Of a stretch of 64,000 nt of DNA, positions 22,752 to 33,304 are shown one piece after another; position 1 is the stretch's first letter; each line of letters begins with the position of its first letter. This DNA is from an uncultured Solobacterium sp. GTDB lineage: Bacteria; Bacillota_I; Bacilli_A; Erysipelotrichales; Erysipelotrichaceae. A program made the translations under genes and the position numbers. Location: positions 26,345 to 90,344 of the forward strand of contig URYK01000006.1 in NCBI GenBank assembly GCA_900552125.1, in the 5' to 3' direction. The notes below the pieces were generated by a model. That model was not told the DNA's origin. It did not search any database and saw only the letters and a list, made by a program, of their open reading frames with translations.

Positions 22752-23767
22752 AATTTTCGGAATATATAAAAGATAAGATTCTGATATGTCTGCTGCACCT
22801 CCTGTGTATGATATTACTGATGGGGTTCTTCTATATTACAGGGTATAACAGAAACGCAGCTGCACTGATTCTCATTTTCTGGTGGATCATCCTTGGGATA
22901 TGGATTGTGACAGGATATTATCGCAGGAAGAAATATTTTGACAGGGCAGAACATATTCTGGAAAATGTAGATCAGAGATATCTGCTTGGAGAATTGCTGC
23001 CAGCTTCACCATATCTGGAAGATCGGATCTACCGGGAGTTGATCAGACGATCGAATAAATCTGTGATCGAACGGATCCGTATGCTTGAAGATGAACAGAA
23101 TGATTATCGGGATTATATCGAAAGCTGGGTGCATGAGATCAAAGCACCGATTACCAGTATCCAGCTTGCGTGTGAGAATCATAAAGACGAAGTGACCAGA
23201 CAGATCGGTCTTGAGAATCAACGGATTGAAAATGACGTAGATATGGTTCTGTATTATGCCAGAATGGAAAAGGTATACAAAGACTATATGATTGAAGAGA
23301 CAGACCTTGGGAAGGCGGCTTCTGAAATTTTGATAAAAAATAAGTATTATCTAATTAGTAACGGAGTGCGCGGGGAAGTGGAGTGCCCTGATCTTGCGTA
23401 TACCGATAAAAAGTGGATCCTTTTTATACTGAACCAGCTTATGCTGAACAGTGTGAAATATAAAAGTGAGAATCCAAAGGTCCATCCGTATATTCATATT
23501 TACACGGAAAGGTACGGTCATGGTGTCCGGCTGATCGTAGAAGATAACGGAACCGGAATACGGGAAGAAGAGATGTCCAGAATCTTTGAAAAAGGTTTTA
23601 CCGGTTCCAATGGAAGAAATGGTAAGAAATCTACGGGGATGGGTCTTTATCTGTGCAGACGGCTGTGTGAAAAGCTTGGAATTGCCATCGAGGCGGAATC
23701 TGTCCGTGGTGAAGGCACGAAGATGATCCTTACATTTCCGGTCAGCAGTTATCTTTCAAAAATGTAA
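22748..23767 (+). CDS. Intramembrane-sensing histidine kinase (BceS-like)
   Basis: 339 residues, ATG overlapping the regulator stop. Two membrane helices (about 13-31 and 38-56) separated by only a few residues, so there is no sensor domain outside the cell. H box SWVHEIKAPITSIQ with His129, N box NQLMLNSVKY, G boxes DNGTGI and STGMGLYL. This layout is typical of BceS kinases, which sense flux through their partner BceAB-type transporter rather than binding the drug. Confidence 0.85.
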   Translation: MKFSEYIKDKILICLLHLLCMILLMGFFYITGYNRNAAALILIFWWIILGIWIVTGYYRRKKYFDRAEHILENVDQRYLLGELLPASPYLEDRIYRELIRRSNKSVIERIRMLEDEQNDYRDYIESWVHEIKAPITSIQLACENHKDEVTRQIGLENQRIENDVDMVLYYARMEKVYKDYMIEETDLGKAASEILIKNKYYLISNGVRGEVECPDLAYTDKKWILFILNQLMLNSVKYKSENPKVHPYIHIYTERYGHGVRLIVEDNGTGIREEEMSRIFEKGFTGSNGRNGKKSTGMGLYLCRRLCEKLGIAIEAESVRGEGTKMILTFPVSSYLSKM

Positions 23768-23821
23768 GATAACTGAAAGATACATCGATACATCTTTCTG
23801 GTCCGGACGGGTAAAGTAGAG

Positions 23822-24703
23822 ATGAAAAAGAGTATTACAAAAAGACCGGAAAGGATGATATGGATGAGAAGAATAAGAAAGCATGGCAAGACAACAGAGA
23901 AAAAAACAGACAGAATCCTGGCAGGAGGCAGAATCCCGGATGGAGAGATCCGGGTGTGTGATGTGGAAAAATATTACGGAAGTGATACGAACATCACCAA
24001 AGCGGTAGACAGGGTAAGCTTTTGCGTCCAAAAAGGAGAATTTGTGGGAATCATGGGAGCATCGGGTTCCGGAAAGACAACACTTTTGAATATGCTGTCT
24101 ACGATTGACCGTGTGACTGCAGGGCATATATACTACGGAGAAACGGATATTACAGAGTTGAGTGATGAGGCACTGGCGGAATTTCGGAAAGACAATCTTG
24201 GATTCATATTTCAGGATTACAACTTGTTAGATACACTTACGATAGAAGAGAATATTGTGCTGGCAATGACGCTGCACAGCAAGAGTAAAAGAGAGATCCA
24301 AGAGAAATGTGATCACATATTGAAGCTGCTTGATATCGAAGAAATCCGGGATAAATTCCCCTATCAGGTATCCGGGGGCCAGAAGCAGCGTTGTGCCTGT
24401 GCCAGAGCGATGATTCATCGTCCGAAACTGATCCTCGCAGATGAGCCGACCGGTGCGCTGGATTCCAGAGCGGCACAGATGCTGCTCGAAACATTCCGCA
24501 AGATGAATCGTGATATGCACTCTACGATCCTCATGGTTACACATGATGCGTTTTCAGCCAGCTACTGCAGCCGTATTCTTTTCCTGAAAGATGGAAAGAT
24601 ATTCCATGAACTGGTAAGAGGAGTGGAAGAAAGGCGGGAATTTCTGAATAAGATCCTGGATGTATTATCTCTGACAGGAGGTGAACTGTCAGATGTTCGG
24701 TAA
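23822..24703 (+). CDS. ABC transporter ATP-binding protein (BceA-like)
   Basis: 293 residues as drawn. Walker A GASGSGKT, signature VSGGQKQR, Walker B LILADEPTGAL, H loop MVTHDAF, all of the MacB/BceA class. Compared with BceA (about 250 residues) there is an extra Lys/Arg-rich N-terminal stretch; internal ATGs at about 23855 and 23864 are possible true starts, while the family domain begins near IRVCDVEKYYG. It overlaps the permease gene by about 10 bases. Energises export or release of peptide antibiotics. Confidence 0.85.
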   Translation: MKKSITKRPERMIWMRRIRKHGKTTEKKTDRILAGGRIPDGEIRVCDVEKYYGSDTNITKAVDRVSFCVQKGEFVGIMGASGSGKTTLLNMLSTIDRVTAGHIYYGETDITELSDEALAEFRKDNLGFIFQDYNLLDTLTIEENIVLAMTLHSKSKREIQEKCDHILKLLDIEEIRDKFPYQVSGGQKQRCACARAMIHRPKLILADEPTGALDSRAAQMLLETFRKMNRDMHSTILMVTHDAFSASYCSRILFLKDGKIFHELVRGVEERREFLNKILDVLSLTGGELSDVR

Positions 24704-26759
24704 GCTTGCACTGCGCAATGTCAGACGTTCCGCCAGAGATTATCTGGTGTATGTGCTGACGATGACATTTGTGGTATCATTGATGTTTGCATTTAACAGT
24801 ATCATTTTTTCGAAGGATCTTCAGAAAATGTATGAAATGGCAGCGATAATGGCAGCGATGATCGGTATTGCCACATTCTTTATTGTACTGATCGTTGCAT
24901 GGCTGATCAATTATATGGTACGGTTCATGCTGGAAAAAAGGAGCCGTGAATTCGGTATCTATCTGTTGATCGGAATGAATAAAAAGGAAGTGTCCGGGCT
25001 TTATATGAAAGAAAATCTGCTGCTCGGTGTGTGTTCCTTTGTGATAGGACTGGGCCTTGGAATGCTGCTTCAGCAGGTGCTGCTCGTTGTCCTTTATAGT
25101 GTCATACAGGTGGAACTAAGACCCCATCTGGAATTCAATGGATATTGTTTCCTTATGACTGTGTGCTGCTTTGCAGGATGTTATCTGCTGGCACTGTTCC
25201 GGTGCAGCCGGAAATTCCGCAAGATGAACATTCATGATCTGATGAGAGAAAATCAGAAGAATGAGGAATTAAAAGAAAAGAATGAAAAAATAAAGCGGTT
25301 ATTACTGCCGTTTTCCATTCTTTTCATCTTTGCGTTCGGTGTCTGGATACTGAGCGGAAATATACAGTCGCCGGGAGGGGCAGCAGTATTTCTGACGGGT
25401 CTGTTTATTACAATGTATGTGTTTTATACAGGGCTTTCCGCATGGATCATCTGCTATGTGAAGAAAAAAGGAAATGCGGTCTACCGGGGGCAGAATCTGT
25501 TCCTGCTGCGTCAGTTTGCATCTAAATTGAAAACGATGCGGTTTACCATGGGAACACTTACGGTGCTTTTTATGGTCGCATTTCTGGGGTGCTCGGTTGC
25601 ATTAATGTTTACGGACTGGCAGAATCAGGTTTTAGAGATGAAATTTCCATTTGATGTACAGGTGAACAGTCAGAATCCGGAATATGATTTTGAAAAGGAA
25701 TTGGATATTGTCGGAGAAGAAGCAGGTGTAAAGGATTCGTGCGTGTACCGTATTTATGAAAATCATACGAACGTAATGAATACATGGCTGTATACGCATC
25801 TGCGGTATTTTGGAGATGAGTACCGCAGAGAAGACGGAACACCGGATGAGAAAAAGATACGTAAAGGTTCCGATGATGATGCATATTGCAGATATGATAC
25901 ATATATGGGGCTGAGTGATTACAATCATCTGAGAAAAATGCTGGGATATTCCACGGAAACGCTTGGAAAAAATGAATATATCCTTCAGATGAAGCAAAGA
26001 GTGTATAAGGAAACCGGAGATTTTACGGATGACGTGAAGCTTCAGGACCGAGGAGAGACACTGACCTGCAGGAAGATCTGCACCGAATCATTTTCGCAGG
26101 ACGGACATAATGGCGGTGATTATATCATCGTTGTGCCGGATGAACGGATACAGCAGATGACACCGTACTATTCGGAACTTGCGGTAAGTGTGAAGAAAAA
26201 AGTGCCGGATAACCTGCAGAATAAGCTGGATGATCTGTCAGATAAACATGATTATGCCGGTCATACATACATGGAAGAAGACGATGATAATGTATGTTAT
26301 GGTACGGATACCATTGTCACATATGCTGCGGTGAATCTTGTGCGGGAAAATGCATCGGCTGAGGTCAGATATATGATGAGTTGTATCACATTCCCATGTA
26401 TGTATATCGGGCTGGTATTTTTGTGTATTGCATTGACGGTGTTATCGGTACAGCAGCTGAGTGATTCGGCAAAATATAGGTTCCGCTACCAGGTGCTTTC
26501 GAAAATCGGCCTTGGAAGACGCGAGATCCAACAGACCGTATTCCGTCAGCTGTCCGGGTATTATCTGTGTCCGGCAATCCTTTCGGCAGTGATCAGCGGG
26601 ATCATAGCGGTGTATATGGGTGCCAGATTTAACTTCTATACAGGAGTCAGTACACCGGTGTTACAGTATTTTGCAATTTCATTCGCCCTGTTCTTTGGCG
26701 TATATGTAGTTTATTTTGGAGCGACCTATGTCGGATTTATCAGAAATATCGAAGAATGA
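24693..26759 (+). CDS. ABC transporter permease, FtsX/BceB family
   Basis: 688 residues from the ATG at 24693 (AGGAGGTG 9 bases before). N-terminal LALRNVRRSARDYLVYVLTMTF is typical of BceB permeases; helices follow in a 4 plus 4 plus 2-like arrangement, with a large extracytoplasmic domain between residues about 310 and 570 that in BceB-type proteins defines drug specificity. The final part (SKIGLGRREIQQTVF) is the conserved FtsX loop. Works with the upstream ATPase and signals to the kinase. Confidence 0.85.
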   Translation: MFGKLALRNVRRSARDYLVYVLTMTFVVSLMFAFNSIIFSKDLQKMYEMAAIMAAMIGIATFFIVLIVAWLINYMVRFMLEKRSREFGIYLLIGMNKKEVSGLYMKENLLLGVCSFVIGLGLGMLLQQVLLVVLYSVIQVELRPHLEFNGYCFLMTVCCFAGCYLLALFRCSRKFRKMNIHDLMRENQKNEELKEKNEKIKRLLLPFSILFIFAFGVWILSGNIQSPGGAAVFLTGLFITMYVFYTGLSAWIICYVKKKGNAVYRGQNLFLLRQFASKLKTMRFTMGTLTVLFMVAFLGCSVALMFTDWQNQVLEMKFPFDVQVNSQNPEYDFEKELDIVGEEAGVKDSCVYRIYENHTNVMNTWLYTHLRYFGDEYRREDGTPDEKKIRKGSDDDAYCRYDTYMGLSDYNHLRKMLGYSTETLGKNEYILQMKQRVYKETGDFTDDVKLQDRGETLTCRKICTESFSQDGHNGGDYIIVVPDERIQQMTPYYSELAVSVKKKVPDNLQNKLDDLSDKHDYAGHTYMEEDDDNVCYGTDTIVTYAAVNLVRENASAEVRYMMSCITFPCMYIGLVFLCIALTVLSVQQLSDSAKYRFRYQVLSKIGLGRREIQQTVFRQLSGYYLCPAILSAVISGIIAVYMGARFNFYTGVSTPVLQYFAISFALFFGVYVVYFGATYVGFIRNIEE

Positions 26760-26775
26760 AAATGGAGAGGGAAGT

Positions 26776-27474
26776 ATGAGTAGAAATGCAATAAAATATC
26801 TGGCAATGGCAGCTATGTTCTGTAATCATTTTGCCTATATATTTTTAAAAGAAGGCAGTACAGGGCAGGAAGTTATGGTTGATATCGGGTATTTTACAGC
26901 CATTACTATGTGCTATTTCCTTGTGGAAGGATATCATTACACAAGATCTGTAAAGAACTATGCACTGCGGCTGCTTGTATTCGGGATCCTTTCACAGATT
27001 CCCTTCATGCTGGCATTGAAACAGACGAACCTGAACATGATGTTCAGCCTTCTTCTATGTCTGGGAGTGGTGTGGGTTGCAGATCATGTAAAACATAAAG
27101 GGGAGAAAATGCTATGGCTGTGCGTGCTGGTAATCTGTTCGCTCTGGACGGACTGGGCACTTCTGGCACCGGTATTTACGATGCTGTTTGCAAATGCATA
27201 TGGGGACAGGAAAAAAGTATCACTGGCATATGGAAAAGCAGCGGGACTCTTCTTTCTGCTGAATGTGTTGTCATACAGGGCGGACTGCGGGCTGGAGAGT
27301 GCGCTCATACATTCTGCATGCGCCTGTATCGGGCCGGCAGCATCAGGAGTGGTTATACAGTGTATGTATAACAAAGAAGACAAAACAGCACACGGCTGGG
27401 AAAAATGGTTTTTCTACGGATTTTATCCGGTGCATCTTCTGCTTCTCTGGATGATACAGTTTGCAAAAGTATAG
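26776..27474 (+). CDS. TraX-family membrane protein
   Basis: 232 residues from the ATG at 26776 after AGAGGGAAGT. Multi-pass hydrophobic protein beginning NAIKYLAMAAMFCNHFAYIF, with the conserved YFLVEGYHYTRSVKNYALRLL and QIPFMLAL segments and a C-terminal GFYPVHLLLLW, all typical of TraX proteins (relatives of acyltransferases; TraX of F plasmid acetylates pilin). Chromosomal homologues are common in gut Firmicutes, usually of unknown substrate. Downstream of the Bce genes by 16 bases, perhaps co-transcribed. Confidence 0.8.
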   Translation: MSRNAIKYLAMAAMFCNHFAYIFLKEGSTGQEVMVDIGYFTAITMCYFLVEGYHYTRSVKNYALRLLVFGILSQIPFMLALKQTNLNMMFSLLLCLGVVWVADHVKHKGEKMLWLCVLVICSLWTDWALLAPVFTMLFANAYGDRKKVSLAYGKAAGLFFLLNVLSYRADCGLESALIHSACACIGPAASGVVIQCMYNKEDKTAHGWEKWFFYGFYPVHLLLLWMIQFAKV

Positions 27475-27490
27475 ATGGAACGGTTATAAT

Positions 27491-27549
27491 AATACCGGGG
27501 TGTGGCGGATGCGGAAAAAACGCAGAAGGATGGCTCCGGTATTTTTTTG
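27491..27549 (+). terminator. Rho-independent terminator
   Basis: AATACCGG (27491-27498) and CCGGTATT (27536-27543) form the outer stem, a GCGGA..CGC hairpin sits inside, then a T-run. Ends the Bce/TraX unit. Confidence 0.8.
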
Positions 27550-27568
27550 AAGCAGGCAGGTAGAGAAT

Positions 27569-28240
27569 ATGGGAAAAGAAAAGCTTGATAAAATGTATGA
27601 TATCTGTTTCTTTGATCTGGATGGCACGATCATTGATTCTTCACCGGGAATTACGAATTCGGTGATGTATGCGCTGGAGAAATTCGGAATCGAAGAGACC
27701 GAACGGGAAAAAATATATAAATTCATCGGTCCGCCGCTTACCGATTCGTTCGCCAGATTCTATGGATTTGACGATGAGAAAAGCTGGAAGGCGGTGGAGT
27801 ATTACAGGGAATATTATCAGGATACGGGGATTTTTGAGTGTTCGGTGTATTCCGGATTTGAAAAATCATTAAAGGCATTGAAGGCAGCAGGAAAAAGACT
27901 TTTTGTTGCGACGTCCAAACCGGAAGTATATGCGAGAAGGATCATTGAACATTTTGACCTGGATCAATATTTTGAATATGTGGCAGGTATGGAACTGGAC
28001 GGAGGCAGAGGCAGTAAGGCAGAGGTGATCGGATATCTGATCGATACCTGCCGGATGCAGGATAAGAAGAGGATACTGATGATCGGTGACCGTGAACATG
28101 ATGTGCTTGGGGCAAAGCAGGAAGGGCTTGATTGTATGGGGGTATTATACGGATTCGGCAACCGTGAAGAACTGGAAAAAGCAGGCGCAGTATACGTTGC
28201 CGGGACGCCGGAAGACATTGCCGGGATCATCCTGAAATAA
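27569..28240 (+). CDS. HAD-superfamily phosphatase, phosphoglycolate phosphatase-like
   Basis: 223 residues, ATG after GGCAGGTAGAG. Motif 1 FFDLDGTIIDS, motif 2 VATSKP, motif 3 Lys (SKAEVI region), motif 4 MIGDREHDVLGA. The helical cap inserted after motif 1 places it in the Gph/PgmB-type HAD-IA group. Substrate (phosphoglycolate, nucleotide or sugar phosphate) cannot be told from sequence. Stands alone between a terminator and the ilv promoter. Confidence 0.8.
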   Translation: MGKEKLDKMYDICFFDLDGTIIDSSPGITNSVMYALEKFGIEETEREKIYKFIGPPLTDSFARFYGFDDEKSWKAVEYYREYYQDTGIFECSVYSGFEKSLKALKAAGKRLFVATSKPEVYARRIIEHFDLDQYFEYVAGMELDGGRGSKAEVIGYLIDTCRMQDKKRILMIGDREHDVLGAKQEGLDCMGVLYGFGNREELEKAGAVYVAGTPEDIAGIILK

Positions 28241-28290
28241 TGCGGTAATCCTGCATTTTGTGAAAAATGTAAAAATATGGGTGCCAATAC

Positions 28291-28346
28291 TTGACAAAAG
28301 AAGAAGTAGTTGTTATTATAAAAAAACAGAACGCACTCTGTTTTTT
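28291..28346 (+). promoter_or_regulatory. ilvN promoter and hairpin at the transcript start
   Basis: TTGACA (28291-28296), 17-base spacer, TATTAT (28314-28319). Immediately after, AAAAAACAGA (28321-28330) and TCTGTTTTTT (28337-28346) form a perfect 10-bp inverted repeat ending in a T-run. It lies where transcription should begin, so it is either a bidirectional terminator for flanking reads or an early attenuator-like structure. Confidence 0.65.
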
Positions 28347-28371
28347 ATAAATGATAGAAAAGAGGTGCAAT

Positions 28372-28893
28372 ATGCAAAGAGTATTTTCATTATTGGTAGA
28401 CAATAATCCCGGTGTATTAAGCCGTGTATCCGGACTGTTCAGCAGACGAGGATACAGTATCGACAGTATAACTGCCGGAGTTACGGCAGATCCGAGATTT
28501 ACCAGAATTACCATTGTGGCCAGCGGAGATGAGCTGATCTTATCGCAAATCGAAAAGCAGGTCAGAAAGCTGGAAGATGTCATTGAGATCAAAGTACTTC
28601 AGCCGGAAGATTCGGTATATCGTGAACTGATCATGGTGAAGGTTCGGGCGAATAAGACGGAGAGAACGGAGATCATATCTGTGGCGGATATATTCCGCGC
28701 GAAGATTGTTGATGTAGAGAAGGATTCCCTGATGGTGGAACTGACAGGAAATGGTTCAAAAGTAGATGCGTTTCTGGAACTTCTGGAAGGTTACGAAATT
28801 CTTGAACTTGCAAGAACAGGTATTACCGGATTACAGAGAGGAATCAAGGATGTAACAGTCATTGATCAGGAAGGAAACATCAACACATTATAA
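28372..28893 (+). CDS. ilvN: Acetolactate synthase small (regulatory) subunit
   Basis: 173 residues from the ATG at 28372 after AAAGAGGTGC. N-terminal ACT domain RVFSLLVDNNPGVLSRVSGLFSRRGYSI binds valine for feedback control; the C-terminal domain begins at about residue 85 (ELIMVKVRANKTERTEI) and ends IKDVTVIDQ. Length is right for the family. Normally it follows ilvB; the catalytic subunit gene is not in this window, so it must lie elsewhere. ilvC comes next. Confidence 0.9.
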   Translation: MQRVFSLLVDNNPGVLSRVSGLFSRRGYSIDSITAGVTADPRFTRITIVASGDELILSQIEKQVRKLEDVIEIKVLQPEDSVYRELIMVKVRANKTERTEIISVADIFRAKIVDVEKDSLMVELTGNGSKVDAFLELLEGYEILELARTGITGLQRGIKDVTVIDQEGNINTL

Positions 28894-28931
28894 TTGATAT
28901 ATTATAATGGACAAACAGTAACACATTTTAA

Positions 28932-30041
<1,110 letters not shown>

Positions 30042-30057
30042 TTTTTGAACATATTTT

Positions 30058-30106
30058 AAAAGCCCTAAAGCCGCTTAAATAGTGGCTCTAGGGCTTTTTT
30101 CTTTTT
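30058..30106 (+). terminator. Rho-independent terminator of ilvC
   Basis: AAAGCCCTAAAGCC and GGCTCTAGGGCTTT form a long stem with one mismatch, followed by a T-run. The following 150 bases to the next promoter show nothing else. Confidence 0.9.
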
Positions 30107-30268
30107 CTGAGAAGTACTAAAAAGATACTAGGACTACCTACTACCTACGAATAGAATTGTATAATTATGTAAATTTATTTAGTTCAATTTAGCTATATTT
30201 ATAACCCAATTCAGACAAAGATATGAGAATTTATGATGGTTATGCCAAAATTCTTTGATTTAATATGC

Positions 30269-30297
30269 TTGACAATTAGAGTAGCTTGAGGTATATT
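30269..30297 (+). promoter_or_regulatory. Sigma-70 promoter of the FUSC-like gene
   Basis: TTGACA (30269-30274), 17-base spacer, TATATT (30292-30297), about 55 bases before the start codon. Confidence 0.65.
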
Positions 30298-30352
30298 GTA
30301 TTCCACTTTGACGATAAATTCATTTTATGAAAAGAGAAAAGGTGGGAAATTT

Positions 30353-31414
30353 ATGACATTTTATCAAGAGCTGCAACTTAGCTCAACTGGTTCAAAAGAA
30401 TTGATCAAAAAGACAACAGACCCGAAGGAAAAGAGAAGGCACATCCTAATTTATAATGTTAAGGTATACCTTGTTGTGGCTTTCTGCTTTGCTTTAGTAA
30501 CGCTGTTTAGCGCAGTATTTGGTTCTGGAAACAGTGTTGCAGGAGTTGTTGTTCTCTTAGCATTGCTTGTATTAAGACAGGCGGATTTCGGAATTAAAAC
30601 AACACATGGTCTTTTGTGTATTGCAGGAATTTTCGGGATTCTTATCATAGGGCCGAGATTTACAAACACTTTAGCCCCGATACCTGCATTTTTTGTAAAT
30701 CTTGTTTGTATTATGTTACTGATGATTTTAGGCTGCCATAATGTGATCATGTCTAATCATTCAACATTTGTATTAGGATATTTATTATTACAGGGATATG
30801 ATGTTACTGGAGAAGAGTATAGTATGCGAGTAATAAGTTTACTCATTGGAATGGCTATCTGCATGGCAGTATTTTATAAGAATCAGAGGAATCGGCCATA
30901 TCGCCGGACATTTCTTGATTTGTTCAGAGAATTTAATCTTCATTCTGCAAGAAACTGGTGGTATATTCGACTGACAGTAATGGTTTCTACCGCATTACTC
31001 ATTATGTCTTTATTAGGATTACCAAGAGCGATGTGGGCAGGAATTGCCTGTATGTCTGTATGTCTGCCATTTTCCAGTGATTTAGTTGCAAGGGCTAAAT
31101 TAAGAGGGCCTTATAATATCTTAGGTTCCCTCATTTTTGTGGTACTTTATATTGTTCTTCCAAAATCAATGTACCCATATATCGGAATTATTGGTGGAAT
31201 TGGAGTGGGATATTCTGCAGGTTACGCGTGGCAGACCGTGTTTAATACCTTTGGTGCGTTGTCCATTGCTTCTGGGTTATTTGGAATGACAGGAGCGGTT
31301 GTGCTTCGTATTGGAGCCAATGTATTTGCTTCTATTTATACGGTTCTTGTGGATAAGGTGTTAAATAAGATATTTGAATGGACAACACAGATAGCTCCGA
31401 AATATGAGTCTTAA
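30353..31414 (+). CDS. FUSC-like (aromatic acid exporter-type) membrane protein
   Basis: 353 residues from the ATG at 30353 after AAAAGGTGGG. About ten hydrophobic helices in two bundles: residues about 40-170 (VKVYLVVAFCFALVTLFSAVFG, VVVLLALLVLR) and 205-340 (WWYIRLTVMVSTALLIMSLLGLPRAMWAGIACMSV). The repeat of an RxxxxA helix pair with PRAMWA is typical of FUSC/YccS/AaeB-like permeases, but the large soluble domain of full-length members is absent. Substrate unknown. Own promoter, monocistronic. Confidence 0.65.
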   Translation: MTFYQELQLSSTGSKELIKKTTDPKEKRRHILIYNVKVYLVVAFCFALVTLFSAVFGSGNSVAGVVVLLALLVLRQADFGIKTTHGLLCIAGIFGILIIGPRFTNTLAPIPAFFVNLVCIMLLMILGCHNVIMSNHSTFVLGYLLLQGYDVTGEEYSMRVISLLIGMAICMAVFYKNQRNRPYRRTFLDLFREFNLHSARNWWYIRLTVMVSTALLIMSLLGLPRAMWAGIACMSVCLPFSSDLVARAKLRGPYNILGSLIFVVLYIVLPKSMYPYIGIIGGIGVGYSAGYAWQTVFNTFGALSIASGLFGMTGAVVLRIGANVFASIYTVLVDKVLNKIFEWTTQIAPKYES

Positions 31415-31498
31415 AAAATATAATGGAAACAGAAGAAATACATTTTCATATCTAATTGAATAAATTAATCTCCATCAGAAATAGAATCTTTGAAAAAA

Positions 31499-31528
31499 TT
31501 ACAAAAACCCCAGAATTTATGGTAAAAT
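31499..31528 (+). promoter_or_regulatory. Possible promoter of the phospho-signalling cluster
   Basis: Extended -10 (TGG-TAAAAT, 31523-31528) with a weak TTACAA 18 bases upstream, about 30 bases before the first gene of the cluster. It is the only good candidate seen before a run of about 15 tightly spaced genes. Confidence 0.45.
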
Positions 31529-31557
31529 AGATTTAAAAAGAAAGAGGGGTGGAGCAT

Positions 31558-32010
31558 ATGATTAAAGTCTTGATGATATGCCATGGCAATATCTGCAGAT
31601 CACCAATGGCGGAATTTATTTTAAAGGATATGGTGAAAAAAAAGGGAATGGAGGATTCGTTCCTTATTGCTTCCTGTGCAACGAGCAGGGAGGAAATTGG
31701 TAATTCTCTGCATCCGGGTGCAAGAGCGAAGCTTGATGAGATGGGGATACCTCATAAAAAGCGTGCGGCGGTACAGCTTACCAAAGAAGATTATACTACC
31801 TATGATTATCTGTTGTGTATGGATCAGTGGAATATCAATAATGTAAAGAGGATCATTGGTCATGATCCAAAGCACAAGGTACATCTGCTATTAGAATATG
31901 CAGGGGTTAAGAGGGATATTGCAGACCCGTGGTATACTGGTAATTTTGATGTGACTTATGATGATATTGTTCAGGGATGTGAGGCATTTCTTGAGGAATT
32001 AGGTGTATAA
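31558..32010 (+). CDS. Low-molecular-weight protein tyrosine phosphatase
   Basis: 150 residues from the ATG at 31558 after AGAGGGGTGG; a GTG three codons earlier is possible. Active-site P loop CHGNICRS (Cys8-x5-Arg14) and general acid Asp in DPWYTGNF (about residue 121), the full catalytic set. Such enzymes dephosphorylate tyrosine on bacterial kinases or, in some cases, arginine. As first gene of a cluster of Ser/Thr kinases and FHA proteins it adds a third kind of phosphatase to the system. Confidence 0.9.
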   Translation: MIKVLMICHGNICRSPMAEFILKDMVKKKGMEDSFLIASCATSREEIGNSLHPGARAKLDEMGIPHKKRAAVQLTKEDYTTYDYLLCMDQWNINNVKRIIGHDPKHKVHLLLEYAGVKRDIADPWYTGNFDVTYDDIVQGCEAFLEELGV

Positions 32011-32033
32011 TTTGTCGATACAGGAAGGAAAAT

Positions 32034-33077
32034 ATGAAGATTATTATCAAATGTACGGACGGAATCATGACCGGCAAGGAATGGCGATTTAATGGAAGCG
32101 GACAGATTACATTAGGAAGGGAAAAGGGCAGCATGGTTACAACTGCACCCGAAGATAACAGTATTTCAAGGCATCAGTGTGTGATAGATGTCGTGCCGCC
32201 GAATGTTTATGTTTCTGATGCAGGAAGTACACATGGAACTTATGTGAATGGTCAGCTTATCGGTAAGAAAGGTCAGGGAGGACAGTGCCCGGTCAGAGAT
32301 GGTGCATTTATTGGTGTAGGTTCCGGTGGAAGAACAGCAGTATTTCAGATTCGTATTATAGAAGAAGAACGTGGAACAGTTTCACCGGATTATATAGCTG
32401 ACAATATGGACAACCACTACAATAGAAGTTTCAATGGACAGAATCTTGGGAACGATTTTGCTTCTTCTTTTCAGTTTGTCGTTCCAAGAATCAGGGATAT
32501 ATTTATTCGTCCAGTACATACTGCGATAGAATTTGGCAAGATGAATAGCGCAATACTCGGAACGACAATGATATTAATTAATATGGCTGTTTTACTTGTA
32601 TTAGCGGTTATTGTTATGGCGATTGCAAAAGATAAGCTATTTGGTTTTGGTGCCTATGTGCCGTGGGGAAGAATCATCATTGGTGTAGAACTTATGGCAG
32701 CATTTAGCTATTTTGGACTTGCAGCTTTAATGCTTCTTTCTGCAAGAGTATTTTTCAGAGCGGAGATAACATATGCACAGCTTTTGTCATTCTATGGAGT
32801 ACAGGCTATATGGAGCACAGCGTATCTTCTTGTAGAGAGTTTCCTACTTATGATTGGAACAGAGGGAAGCATCATGTTATGTCTGTTTGTTTTTTGGATA
32901 AGTATTCTCCATACATTTTTAATTGGTATTTTCAGTTATGGAGAAGTTGTGCATTTGTCACCCGATAAGAAAATGTATTCTTATTTTGTGTTTGTGATTT
33001 TATACATTATTACATATGCAATTATTCTTGCAATTTTGGGAGGCGGAGTAAGGGATAGTCTTTTTGGACTTATCTAA
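32034..33077 (+). CDS. FHA-domain membrane protein
   Basis: 347 residues, ATG after AGGAAGGAAA. Residues 1-110 form a cytoplasmic FHA domain (GRE at 26-28, SISRHQC, STHGTYVNG), with the Arg, Ser, His and Asn-equivalent positions needed to bind phosphothreonine largely kept (STHG replaces STNG). Residues about 175-345 carry five membrane helices resembling Yip1-like proteins. It may recruit a phosphorylated partner to the membrane. 23 bases after the phosphatase stop. Confidence 0.75.
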   Translation: MKIIIKCTDGIMTGKEWRFNGSGQITLGREKGSMVTTAPEDNSISRHQCVIDVVPPNVYVSDAGSTHGTYVNGQLIGKKGQGGQCPVRDGAFIGVGSGGRTAVFQIRIIEEERGTVSPDYIADNMDNHYNRSFNGQNLGNDFASSFQFVVPRIRDIFIRPVHTAIEFGKMNSAILGTTMILINMAVLLVLAVIVMAIAKDKLFGFGAYVPWGRIIIGVELMAAFSYFGLAALMLLSARVFFRAEITYAQLLSFYGVQAIWSTAYLLVESFLLMIGTEGSIMLCLFVFWISILHTFLIGIFSYGEVVHLSPDKKMYSYFVFVILYIITYAIILAILGGGVRDSLFGLI

Positions 33078-33097
33078 TTATTCATCATATTGGTAGG

Positions 33098-33298
33098 ATT
33101 GCCTTTTTAAATGTAATTCAACAAGGCAATATGATTAAAATTTTCTACCCTCATAGATGTATATTCCGTTTGGGGGATAGGAAGTCTAACTAAATAAAAA
33201 AGAAAACTCTACCATACGATATATTAGAGTAAGGAAAGGTTATATAGCAGCATATTTCCTCACAAATAATAGTAGTCGTTGGTAGAGTTTTTTTATTT
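33098..33298 (+). other. Structured intergenic region ending in a terminator-like stem
   Basis: ATTGCCTT/AAGGCAAT (33098-33130) forms one hairpin. AAAACTCTACCA (33203-33214) pairs perfectly with TGGTAGAGTTTT (33280-33291) over 12 bp, enclosing 65 bases with an inner GGAAA/TTTCC hairpin, then a T-run. It could be a small RNA with its own terminator, a riboswitch-like leader, or just a terminator. Confidence 0.5.
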
Positions 33299-33304
33299 TA
33301 AGAG

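Noticed and set aside
24227-24544. Minus-strand frames antisense to the BceA-like gene
   Set aside because: They overlap a gene with complete ABC motifs and have no ribosome sites or recognisable product; the same applies to most opposite-strand frames over conserved genes.
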